From Calvatia gigantea (taxonomy: Eukaryota; Basidiomycota; Agaricomycetes; Agaricales; Lycoperdaceae), in contig JACAAK010000004.1 of NCBI GenBank assembly GCA_025093985.1, forward strand, positions 2,790,001-2,854,000: a stretch of DNA of 64,000 bases, written 5' to 3'. This document shows, in pieces, positions 46,946-57,431 of the stretch. Made by a program: the position numbers and the translations under genes. Position 1 is the first letter of the stretch; each line of letters opens with the position of its first letter. A model generated the notes under the pieces. It did no database searches. It was not told the DNA's origin and saw only the letters and a list, made by a program, of their open reading frames with translations.

Positions 46946-49900
46946 ATGTCTCCCAAACCTCCTCCCCCGGATACTCGGGTTCCACCAACGAAATATGTCC
47001 CACAGAAAGAAATCAGACCCATGAATACACCCTCGCTTGTTATCCTCGTCGCTGGGTTTGCAACGCTGACATTCTTCGCATCGTCTTTCCTGGCTGGTGC
47101 TTCGGGATCCTTGGGCCGTATTTTCACCAGTAGCAACAACCCAAACTATGCTGGTCCACCTTTGGATGCACAAGAGATCTTAAATCGCTGCGCTGCACTC
47201 AAAGCCATCCCATTCGCTCCCCAGACTTTTCGCTCCAGGAAATCTTCAGAAAGGTACGAATATGGGAACAATGCAACGCTCATCAGGGATGCTACACTAT
47301 TCACGGGGAAGGATAACGGAACAGAGATTATTCATGGGGACATTTTACTTGATAGAGGTGTCATTAGAGGTGTTGGAAGGATTCCTGCGAGGGTTATTGA
47401 CCAGGCGGAGAATTTAACTGTGATACAAGCGCATGGTGCTTGGGTTACTCCTGGACTGGGTGAGTTGTTGAACGTCGCAACCTAAATGTCCAGTCCCTAA
47501 TTAGAAGTTGGTTTGGGTATGTATAGTCGACTTGCATTCGCATCTTGGATTGTTGAGTGCACCGCTACTGCGAGGCGCGTTTGATGTTAACTCGGATCAC
47601 GGACCCATTTTGCCGTGGCTGAGGAGCATTGACGCCTTCAACACACACGACGATGGGATCGAGCTCGGTGTTGCGGGCGGCGTCACATCCGCGCAGATTT
47701 TGCCTGGGAGCGGGAATTCCATAGGTTGGAGGCATTGTGTGATTTCATTGACCCTACTAACCAGTTTCACCGCTTTCGTAGGCGGACAAGCGTTTTTCGT
47801 CAAACTCCGAAAAACATTGGATCGCTCCCCTTCATCTATGGTCATCGAACCTCCATATGGATTGAATGGGACAGAACCTAACCCATACAACCCTAGGTGG
47901 AGGCACATGAAGTGAGAGCTCGTGAGGGGACTGCACAGGGGTAATATATTAATGTGTTGTTTCAGGCAAGCTTGCGGTGAAAACCTGATACGTTATGGAA
48001 ACAGGATGGACAGCGTGTGGGCTCTACGCTCGGCGTATGAACAAGCGCGAAAAATTGAAGTCGCACAGGACGATTATTGTCTCAAGGCCGAGGCTGGGAT
48101 GTGGCACACGCTCAGGGACCCGTTCCCGGAGAGCCTGCAATGGGAAATGTTGGTTGATGTCCTGAGAGGCAAGGTCAAGGTAAGATTGATTGTGGTTTTG
48201 GACGTGTAGCTAGGATATTGAAGGTGTGCAGATTGCGAACCATTGCTATGAGGCTGTCGACCTCGATGCTATTGTTCGAGTAAGTGCTTTGCTCACGCGA
48301 ATATCCGGATAATGACATCCGAATAGCTCACCAATGAATTCAAATTCCCAATTGCATCATTCCACCATGCTTCGGAAGCATACCTTGTCCCAGAGGTTTT
48401 AAAACGAGCGTGAGTGGTCACAGAAGCGTAATTCCGTTCCTTGACTGTGAACAGGTATGGCGGGACACCCGCGATCGCGATCTTCGCGACAAATCATCGA
48501 TACAAACGCGAGGCTTATCGAGGTTCGGAGTTCGCAACCAGGATTTTGTCGGACAACAAAATTCCAGTCGTTATGAAGGTAGTATCTTCTCCTTCTGTGC
48601 CTCCAATATCCCCTAAACACACCTCATCAATAGACGGACCACCCGATTGTAAACACTCGTTACCTCATCCACGAAGCACAACAGGCCTATTACTTTGGCT
48701 TTCCCGAGCACCTCGCTCTCGCATCTGTAACCTCAGTACCAGCCAGAGCAGCCGGGCTCGATCACCGCATCGGTGTTTTAGCAAAGGGAGCCGATGCTGA
48801 CGTAGTCATGTGGGATTCTCATCCACTGCAGCTGGGTGCTACTCCCACCAGAGTCTGGATTGATGGTATTCTGCAAATCCCTCTTCCCAGGAATAAAGAA
48901 AGTCCAGTCAAGGTTGGAAAAGGTAAAGAGGGTGACGAGTGGAGGAGGGCACCAAAAGTCCCGAACTGGGACGAGGAAAGGAAGCAGACAATACTCTGGG
49001 ACGGGTTGCCACCTTTGGAAGGAATTAAGAAGAAGGAACAAATTCTGTTTACGAATGTAAAGCAGGTTTGGAAGCGGGAAAGTGGCGGCGGAATTTCCAA
49101 TGTCTTGGAAGATGACCGCCAGGGGAATGGTGTTGCAGTCCTGGTCGAGGGGGGGAAGATCACCTGCCTTGGGGAATCCTGTGTTACAACAAGTGAAGAA
49201 GCGAGCATGGTGGATTTGAAGGGCGGTTCTATTTCTCCTGGGATGATGACTTTCGGTTCGTTGTTGGGCACAGAGGAGATCGCGTCTGAATTCTCAACGG
49301 GAGATGGAGAGCAATATGATGCTATGCTTAAAGATGTGCCCGCCATTTTGAGCGATGTCGGCGGGGTCGCAAGAACCATGGATGCCCTGATGTTCATGAC
49401 AAGGAACGCCTTGTGAGCGTATCATGTATCGTGAAAACACCCGACTGACGTTTCTCAAGGACTGCCCATCGTTCAGGAGTGACCCTCGCTACATCAGTAC
49501 TTGCCCGGCCGTTTTTCTTGAGCGTATTTGGTGACAATATGATTGCTGGCGTATCTGCAACCTTCAGAACAGGTTCATCGCATGCCATGGAACGAGGAGC
49601 GATTGTACAGGATACGACGGCTCTTCACATCATCATGGGTCGAGCACATCCTCAATTTCCAGAAAAACGTCCCAGCGTTAGCAGCCAGATTGCCACTCTT
49701 CGAAGGTTGCTTTATGGCTGGGAGTCCAATGAGAGGGAGACGGGAGAGTGGTTCAAGAAAGCTGCAGAGGTATGATGCCAGCCTTGATCCGTACGGTTTC
49801 TAAAACTGAAAATCCGGGGTAGGGTGTCATTCCCCTGGTTATTGATGTTCACAGTGCAGACATTATGGCGGCCCTCTTGATCCTAAAGGCGGATGTCGAA

Positions 49901-50537
49901 TATAAGATCGGGTCGAGGATGAGGATGGTATTCAGTGGGGCGACGGAAGCCCATCTGCTTGCGCGGGATATCAGTATGTAACACCTTTCATCTTTTTTCG
50001 TGGCCATTCCTAACGTTACAATACAGGTAATGCTGGTGTCGGAGTTATTTTGAAACCAGTTAGGCCGTTCCCGACGGTCTGGGATCAACGTCGAATGTTA
50101 GTCATATCTAAACATGTTACAAATGACTCACGAGCATTCACTGATTGCACCTTCCAGTCTACCTGGTCCGCCTCTGACAAATGATACCGCCCTTGCAAAA
50201 TTGCTTGAAAATGGTGTTATTGTTGGGTTAGGTGTACGAGATGCTTGGGAAGCAAGAAACACAAGGTTTGATTTGAAATGGGTAAGCTCAGCGATGGGAA
50301 CTCCTGAACATATATTGACTGCATCCTATATAGGCCGCACTCGAATCTAGCGGACGCATTAGTGAGAAACAGGCCTATTCGTTGGTGACAACAGATCTCG
50401 AGAAATTATTGGGAGTACAAGGGTTAGACGAGGATTCGACAGATTTGGTTGCATACGAAGGCGGCGGGGCATTTGACTTTTCTAGCAAAGTCGCCGCCAT
50501 CATCTCCCCGGTCCGCGGGATCGTGGATATCTTGTAG
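46946..50537 (+). CDS. Membrane-anchored amidohydrolase (metallo-dependent hydrolase superfamily)
   Basis: Starts MSPKPPPPDTRVPPTKYVPQ with one hydrophobic segment, 'PSLVILVAGFATLTFFASSF' (residues about 31-50), that looks like a type II signal anchor, so the catalytic part should face outside the cell or into the lumen. The amidohydrolase fold follows: 'ATLIRDATLFTGKDNGTEI', 'AHGAWVTPGLVDLHSHLGLL' (HxH metal motif), 'GVAGGVTSAQILPGSGNSIG', 'ASFHHASEAYLVPEVLKRA', 'KTDHPIVNTRYLIHEAQQAY' and 'GVLAKGADADVVMWDSHPLQ'. The second half ('VDLKGGSISPGMMTFGSLLG', 'VIDVHSADIMAALLILK') looks like a second, degenerate copy of the composite and barrel domains. Related fungal proteins are sometimes placed in carbohydrate esterase family 9; the substrate here is not known. 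About thirteen exons and 950 residues. The N-terminus is well supported. Confidence 0.87.
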
Positions 50538-50659
50538 TCGATGTCATTTTTGGACCAGTGATAGCTCGGTGACAATTATACATAGCATTTTGCGTTATTA
50601 TGTCGCATGTGCATACCCGGATGGGCTAGACGACACCCAATAGGGCAGCGCTGCTTTTT

Positions 50660-50963
50660 ATGCCTTTTCCCCGCGCGGCCGCCAAACTGATGGCCAGACA
50701 GCTGAGTAAGAATCCGGTGAAACTAAGAACGATGGTCAGTCAGTTCACTTCGAATGAAGGGAGTCGGTCATACCGAAAGAAGGCTACGCGAGAGATGGAA
50801 CGTTCTTCATGCGGCGCTCGTGAGGAGGCGAATATGGACCGCAGAACAGCAGGAGTCACAGGTATTCGACTCGATGAATCAGGGCAAGATGATTGAAGAG
50901 CCTTGTGTGTTGGACGAGCTGTGTGATTGGAGGACGTTGTCGAGGTTGTCGATGAAGGCATAG
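50660..50963 (+). CDS. Possible small gene, structure uncertain
   Basis: Two overlapping frames look protein-like: first 'MPFPRAAAKLMARQLSKNP', then, one base shifted, 'GHTERRLRERWNVLHAALVR' with 'IWTAEQQESQVFDSMNQGKM' to a stop at 50963. They can be joined by an intron from the strong donor GTAAGA near 50706 to an AG at about 50737 or 50763, or by removing one G at 50760-50762. No domain is recognised. It may be a small basic helical protein or a non-coding extension of the amidohydrolase 3' region. Confidence 0.35.
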
Positions 50964-51264
50964 TCGCAGACGGGGACTTAGGGTCGCGTGATGTTTACTA
51001 CCTACTGTCCTGATGGGATCAGTCTGCGTCAAGAACCCCGCCCAATGCTTACTTTTTTTGGCACCAACCTCTTTTCACCGCTGCTAGTTGCATTAAAACT
51101 CTGCGTATGTGGCACTTATAAACGTCAAGTTTTCCCGCTGACCTTGTATGGTGATTGTACTGGTTCAGGAAACAACTGCCTAGACCTCATTCAAATTTCA
51201 ACCGACTCTTCAGAAAACATCTAGTGTGACCTGGTCCTCAGTACCTCCCTTTATTTGTATCCTA
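50964..51264. other. Upstream region of the GRR1 paralogue
   Basis: About 300 bases. I looked here for an F-box exon for the next gene and saw none. 'ggcacttataaacg' near 51112-51125 contains a TATA-like element about 145 bases before the start codon. No other feature was seen. Confidence 0.4.
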
Positions 51265-52816
51265 ATGTTCGACGACTTTGACTCCGAGTCCACCTCGTTC
51301 CACGAAGACATGATCAAGGTCCTGGATAGACTCCCAACTCCGAACGAATACAGACGCGTTCGGCATCTTATCCTTCAGAACACCCAGGCACTGCCAACCT
51401 CCCAGGAAGAACTTGCAGTAGTCCTTCAGTCCTGTCCACACATTGAAACAGCGGTTTTTTCGGGCGTACCGCAAGTAACGGATGAGGCACTAATAACATT
51501 AGCGAAGAACGCTATCAATCTGCAAGAATTGGATCTCACTGGGTGCTCAGCGGTCAGTGATGCTGCATTGTTGGAGGTGACAAATAAATCCTTGCCCTTG
51601 CAATCGATACGGTTAAATGGGGCTATTGCGCTTACAGCCCCCTCCATCTCGGCCATTGCAAAAACATTTTCAGGGCTTATTGAGCTTGATTTAAGCAACC
51701 TTCCCTCGGTAACTCCCCTCGCACTTCGGGACGTTTGGTCGTTCTCGAGGTATGGAGAATTCTTGTCACCGCGATGGAGGGCCCCCACTTACACTTACAC
51801 AATGTAGAAAGTTACGCACGCTACGGTTAGCAAGTTGCTCGTCCCTTACGGATAAGGCGTTTCCTTCCGCCATTCCGGACGACGACTCAGCTTCTTCAAA
51901 AACGGATAACGAAAAACCTCTACCTCATAGGCCAATCACATACCTAGAAGTTCTCCCTCCATTAATTCTACGACACAAGGCAGAGAACCTCAGAGTCCTC
52001 GACTTGACCGCTTGCAACATCACCGACGACGCAATTGAGGGAATCGTGTCACATGCTTCGCGAATACAGACTCTCGTCTTGACCTCGTGTGCTCAGCTCA
52101 CTGACAGAGCGCTTGAAAGCGCCGCCCGACTTGGGTGTCACTTGGACGTCCTAATTCTGTCATATGTTTCTAACATCACCGACTGCGGGCTTGTCAAGAT
52201 AGCGAGAGAGTGTACGAACTTGAGATGCGTCGATGTCGCTTGTGAGTTCTGCTATTTCCCTGGCTGGCTCCTAAATCCAAGGCCATTAGAAATTGACGTA
52301 CCAATACAATCAAGTTTGTCGAAATCTGACGGATATGTCAGTCTTTGAACTTGCTGGGCTCAGTAGTCTTCGACGTTTGAGCTTAGTGCGGGTACAGAAG
52401 TTGACGGACATCGCCATATATACCCTAGCCGAGCATGCCGTGGCATTGGAGAGACTTCACCTATCATATTGTGACCAATTGTCATTGGAGGCCATTCATG
52501 GACTGTTAAAGAAGCTCGAACGCTTACATTATCTAACCACCACTGGGGTGCCATCGATGAAGCGCAAAGGTATCCAGAGGTTCTCGGAACTACCTCCGAA
52601 CGTGTGTGGATGTTGTTTGCTTCTCGGGATTCTTTGGACTGATTCGTTTTGCAGGGCCTTGACTCAGGACAGCAAAATGTATACAGGGTATTTACCGGAG
52701 AAAGTATCGCTCCGTTACGGCGATTTCTTGACAAAGAAGAAAGGCGTCGACGCGACTCGGAGGCACGGAATATACCTTTTGTTGAACGTTCAGATGACAA
52801 GACAGACCTTTATTGA
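51265..52816 (+). CDS. GRR1-like leucine-rich-repeat protein lacking an F-box
   Basis: Starts MFDDFDSESTSFHEDMIKVL. Four exons (about 51265-51749, 51809-52241, 52307-52600, 52655-52816) give roughly 450 residues of leucine-rich repeats. The match to GRR1 at 29731-32296 runs along most of the length: 'RVLDLTACNITDDAIEGIVS' against 'RMLDLTACSRITDDAIEGII', 'NLTDMSVFELAGLSSLRRL' against 'LLTDMSVFELSALPKLRRV', and 'ALERLHLSYCDQLSLEAIHG' against 'TLERIHLSYCDQITVMAIHF'. Even the post-repeat block is kept ('VYRVFTGESIAPLRRFL' against 'AFCVYSGKGISQLRNFL'). The N-terminus has no F-box, and GRR1's disordered tail is reduced to a charged 'RRRRDSEARNIPFVERS' end. Without an F-box it should not bind Skp1 in the usual way. 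It may be a decoy, an adaptor or a decaying paralogue; the frame is intact. Confidence 0.85.
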
Positions 52817-53622
52817 GGCTCACGTTATCAGTACATTGACCTGACCTAGTTTTTACTTCGCATAAGTTAGCCCGATGTCATTTCTAGCGTATAGTAATCT
52901 TAGCTAATTCTTCTGGATGTTGCGTTTATGACTGGCAATGGATACGAGTTCTCCAGTCCAATCCGTGCTCGACGGGGAAGGTTCTGGGGTGTGAACATCC
53001 CCTTTACCCCCATTCAGCAGTCCACGTTCCCAAACGCACCAAGTTTCCAAACATTGCCGGATTCACTGCCAGCGGGCCGTGGACTCTATTCAAATAAACC
53101 CCAAGTCCAAATATAAGTGCCTGTACATACCCAGGCGCCCAGCCAGCGGCGTACCAGGCACGGACTCCGAGTCTATGTATAGCGACCAAAACAAGTAGGT
53201 CATACTACATCAATATGCATCAAACATCGATGCAGCCGCACTCGCAAATTTGAAAGCGTTGAACGTTGAAATTTACGTTGAGCCTCAAAACCTGCCATTG
53301 ACTCATTCATGCGCACGATGATGAAGAAACGCACTTGGACAACACCGCGGTCTCCTATTGTGTTTATGAAGTTTCGTCGATTTCATCCTTGAAACTCGAA
53401 GCTTGAAAAAGAGCCCGACAGCCCGGTCTAATCGACTCCCGATCTCCCTCCGGATCACCTCTCCGAACTTACCTCCTTTCCTCTTGTAAAGTTGTATCCA
53501 AGCCAGACTGTCTTCGAATCGTCTATCACAGTGCGTTCTCTTCGGTCGTGCCCGCTTACAGATAAAATGCGACATCATTTCAGTCCCGCCGACTGGTTTT
53601 TCTTCTCTGCCGCTTAGCACTC
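52817..53622. other. Gap upstream of the first RhoGEF
   Basis: 806 bases. There are short frames only (for example 52928-53116) and no motif. The right end is a C- and T-rich leader before the RhoGEF ATG. Long untranslated leaders are common for regulatory genes, but nothing specific can be pointed out. Confidence 0.4.
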
Positions 53623-56600
53623 ATGGATTCCAGTTGCGTTGGTGGTACAACCAGAGCAGGAGAGCTCCTGCCTTCCACCCAACCCACGACGCTGGTGCCC
53701 CCCATATCGTTAAATGCGTCAGACTCGAGCATGCAGCTCTCGTCAGCCACAGCGGCACCATCTGGCGATACAGGGCCCATGTTACACTCCGCGAGAGTGT
53801 CCTCACTTCAAAAGCTCGCAATCGGAGGCTTCCCCCCTCTGCCAACCATCGAGGCATCGCCTGTATGCGCTCCAACTTCCTCCTTTTTGTCCTTTGGAGA
53901 GACATCCCTCCCCACCGTTGAAGCTGTCTCGGCCCAGGATTGTAGTCCATCCCATTCACGCATGTCACTCCGCGTATTATTTCCACCACCAACCTGGATA
54001 TCTACACCGCCTACTCCACCACAGAACGTGCGAAAGCCACCAATTCGCGATTCCAAACAACCATCTCGCCCTGTATCACCCTCTACCTCATTTCCCGTCT
54101 CGACCGCACTTTATGTTCCCCCAATCGGTCCTGCAAACCAAATGAGACGTAGCCTTTCGTGCCCCACCTTTGTGTCGCGTTCTCGAGCGATTTCGGCGCC
54201 AACCCCGGCTTTGACGTGCTCTCAACCTCATTATCCCAAGGTATCTGACGATAAGAAAGCGCACCGACGCAAGCGATCCAAAACGGTCTTCCACATCCCC
54301 AGTGACACTAATGATTCTCCAACTGACGAACGTATGGCCTCAAATGTGGATCCTAAGCTCTCTAGGAGTCCTGATGGACATCGTCTTGGTACAGATACGA
54401 GCCGAAGTAACAAGGATGCAGTCCGGATATTCCATGCTCTGCAGGAGCTGTTGATGACAGAAATGGATTATGTGAGGGATTTGCAAATACTGTCTACTGT
54501 GGGTTCTTTTTCTTTACGCCGTTGGTACGAGTCCTCACTTGTTACACAAAAGGTCTACATTCAACAGCTACCCCTTTTTGAAGAACGCACATCGGCCTTC
54601 GCTCGAGCTTCTTCTTTTGCCAGTCCGCCCCGGGTCAATCCGGCGGGTCAAGTTGGCCAGTCCCTCGCACCCGCTCATGTGATGGTGCTCTCGCCTTCGT
54701 CGACCTCAGTAAAGCCAATTTTCTCCCACACTGAGATTGAACTGTTGGCTCGCAATCTGAAAGATGTCTTGCGGCTGCATGAGAAGTTCTTGTCTGCCAT
54801 TCGCAGTCTTTTGTCCCCTTTGGGTATCCCCGGTACACCGGGAGGCGACCAGTTACTCAGAGGTGACCCGGAGAGCATCTCAACTCTCATATCTGCAGTT
54901 GAAGCCATATCGGAAAAGTTCACGTCAGAGGTTAGACTCATCTCCCTCTCTCCTCTGTTTATAGCCAAACTCATGCACGTCTAGGCTCCCGAGTTTGCGA
55001 TCTATCAGTCGTTTTGCGCTGGTCATCTGGAGGCCTTAGACCTCTTAAAGAAAGCGGTGTCGCAGCACCCCTCGGAGTGGGGCTCATTTGAGCAGCGTTG
55101 TTCAACCGCAGCCTCTAGAATCCACCGATCCGGCCTTGACGCTTCCACGGACAGTGAACCTGAACTCAGGAGACGGCGGACAATACCTGCATTATCCTCA
55201 GAAGTTAAAACATCAAGTCACTCAATCAATGGACCGGACCGTACATTTGACGGCAGGCAACCAAAACTCGCTTTCTGCGACTACTTGATCAAACCTACGC
55301 AGCGCATCTGCAGATATCCATTACTTCTTGAGCAGTTAAAACCTAAAAAGTCACTCTTTGGGTCAGGCGATGTCGAGAGTGCTGTTGCAAGCGCCATTAA
55401 AGCCATGCAAGACGTTGCGGCATCGGTCGATGAAGCTTATCACAAACGGGAGGTGTCTACCAAATCTTCCCTCATCGTTTCTCGCTTCGTCTTCCCCCCA
55501 TACTCGCCTAATTCTCACTCCGTAAAGCTACCTTATACCCCTTTACATTCCCTCACCCCATCTTTTCTTTCGTCGCTCGGAGATTGCCTTCTCGCAGGCT
55601 CTTTAGATGTCATGTATTGCAGTCCTCAGCGTTCGTTTCGAGACGTTTCGAGTATTACAGCCAGGTACCTTGGAGCGTTCCTTTACCCAGGCGGATACAT
55701 CATTCTGGCTAAGGTCAACAAGGGTAAACGATACGAACCGCAACACTGGTTTTCCATAGCTGATTTCGTTGTGGATGAGAACGGAGATGATCAGGGTTCG
55801 TATCTAATGGCATTCCTGAGAACCCTCTGGCTGACCTGTCCTTTCAAGTGATGTTGCCGTATTCGTTTCGTCTATCCTCCAAAGATGTCCATTTTGAATT
55901 AGCAGCTGCCTGCCAGAAGGAGAGGGATATCTGGTTGCTAGCCATTGAGGACTCTATCAGGCATAAACCTATCTGGTTGAATGCGCCTCAACCTAGTTAC
56001 AAGGGTAGCGGGAGGAGCCCCTCCGGAGATCCGCGGACCCACGTACCCAACTATATCAGCACAACACATGCCTCTCCAGGAGGTTCGGACACCGACTCAT
56101 CTGAACCATCCTTTCACATGGACTCCCTTCACAGGAAATTGACGCTCAAGAAGGGTGATGCGGCGAGTTTCCAGGATCAATCCCGCACCCCCAGCCGCTA
56201 TTCATCCACCACCTCTATCAAGTCAATCTTTTCCCCAGTAGGACATGATCCGAACACCATCTACATCAATCGTTCCTTGATTAGCGGTCGGCTCCAAATT
56301 GAGCATGACCTCGAAGATATCGCATCTCGAGTCTGTCTCGACGCACGGAAACAAGCAATCTTGCACGAGGAGATATTATTTCCGCCACCCCCGGGACATT
56401 ATCGCGAAACTTGGGGCTTTTCACGCTCTAATTCTGCTATCAGTGTCGCCAATTTGGCAAAAAGCAGGCTCTCAAAACAGGAGAGCCTCAGGGTGCCTCG
56501 TCGGAAGACACGCTGCGATAGCATGACTGCTTTCACATCCCAATCCGAGTCAACAAATTTCACCTTCTCTCGCCGGGGCAATGTCAAGAGATTCAGCACT

Positions 56601-56981
56601 CCATTACCTCGCCTATCATTAATGACACCCATCGAGCCAGTACAACCATCCCCTGCCACCACCAGTTCCCTGTCTGTCGGATCACAGTTATTCAATCCAT
56701 CTACAGCGGTCTTAATTCCATTTCCCACAAACAGCGATCCTATCAGCCGACCATCTTCTCCGTTATCTGCAGGTCATCGAAAATCGAGGTCCCTCATCCG
56801 TAGCGTCAGGGGTTTGTTTCGCACCGATTCCTTGCCAACCAGTTCACTGCCCCCTCGCCACCCTCCATCAGGTGACGCGAGTATGGGAAGTTCCTCTTCG
56901 TTGCTGAGACGGTGGAGGGACAGCGTATCACGGCGGAGATCGCGCAGTGTTCCCCATGACGAACCTCGCACGTCAGGGTGA
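53623..56981 (+). CDS. RhoGEF (DH-PH guanine nucleotide exchange factor), first of two
   Basis: Starts MDSSCVGGTTRAGELLPSTQ. The first 270 or so residues are Ser/Pro-rich. The DH domain begins at 'DAVRIFHALQELLMTEMDYV' and 'RDLQIL' and continues with 'EIELLARNLKDVLRLHEKFL', 'FAIYQSFCAGHLEALDLLKK' and the conserved last helix 'CDYLIKPTQRICRYPLLLEQ'. A PH-like domain follows ('GDCLLAGSLDVMYC', 'LGAFLYPGGYIILAKVNKG', 'VHFELAAACQKERDIWLLAI'). The C-terminal third is again Ser-rich with basic patches ('RRWRDSVSRRRSRSVP'). Such proteins activate Rho, Rac or Cdc42 GTPases to direct actin and wall growth; the target cannot be read from sequence. Four exons and about 1060 residues. It is tail to tail with another RhoGEF 450 bases away. 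Confidence 0.9.
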
Positions 56982-57431
56982 AGGGCGTGCAGTGGTCCTC
57001 GACCCGTCACGCAGATAATTTGTAACCTGTTCTGCTGTAATTGTACCTTCTTTAGCTTATAGTCAATCTTTTTATGTACAACCTCTAATAACTTCATCCT
57101 TTTGGATGACTGCTTGGCCTTTTGCACACAATATTCTTATGTCATTACTTGTACCCCATCGTATCACCCACCCGCAGTGGAATTGTTTCAAAAAATAGTG
57201 TTGGAGTCGGCATGTTGTGTGAGACGCGAACGCATTGCATTGGTCATCGTTGTGGTTCCTACCAGTGGAACACAGCGAGAGTAAAATTTGTGGCAAGAGA
57301 AAAGAAAAAAAAGTCCGTGAGCCCAAAACAATGAGTATCGTTGGTGATATACAGTATGATGCGGATCATGAAATAGATAAAGTGATAGCAAAAAAAGGGT
57401 GAAAGTCAACAGCCAGGGTCAATATGGGATG
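56982..57431. other. Convergent 3' ends of the two RhoGEF genes
   Basis: 450 bases, AT-rich, with A and T runs (an A8 run at about 57304-57311). It holds the 3' untranslated regions of both genes. No gene was seen. Confidence 0.5.

Noticed and set aside
48819..49397. 192-codon minus-strand frame
   Set aside because: It is antisense to a conserved amidohydrolase exon and has no motif of its own.
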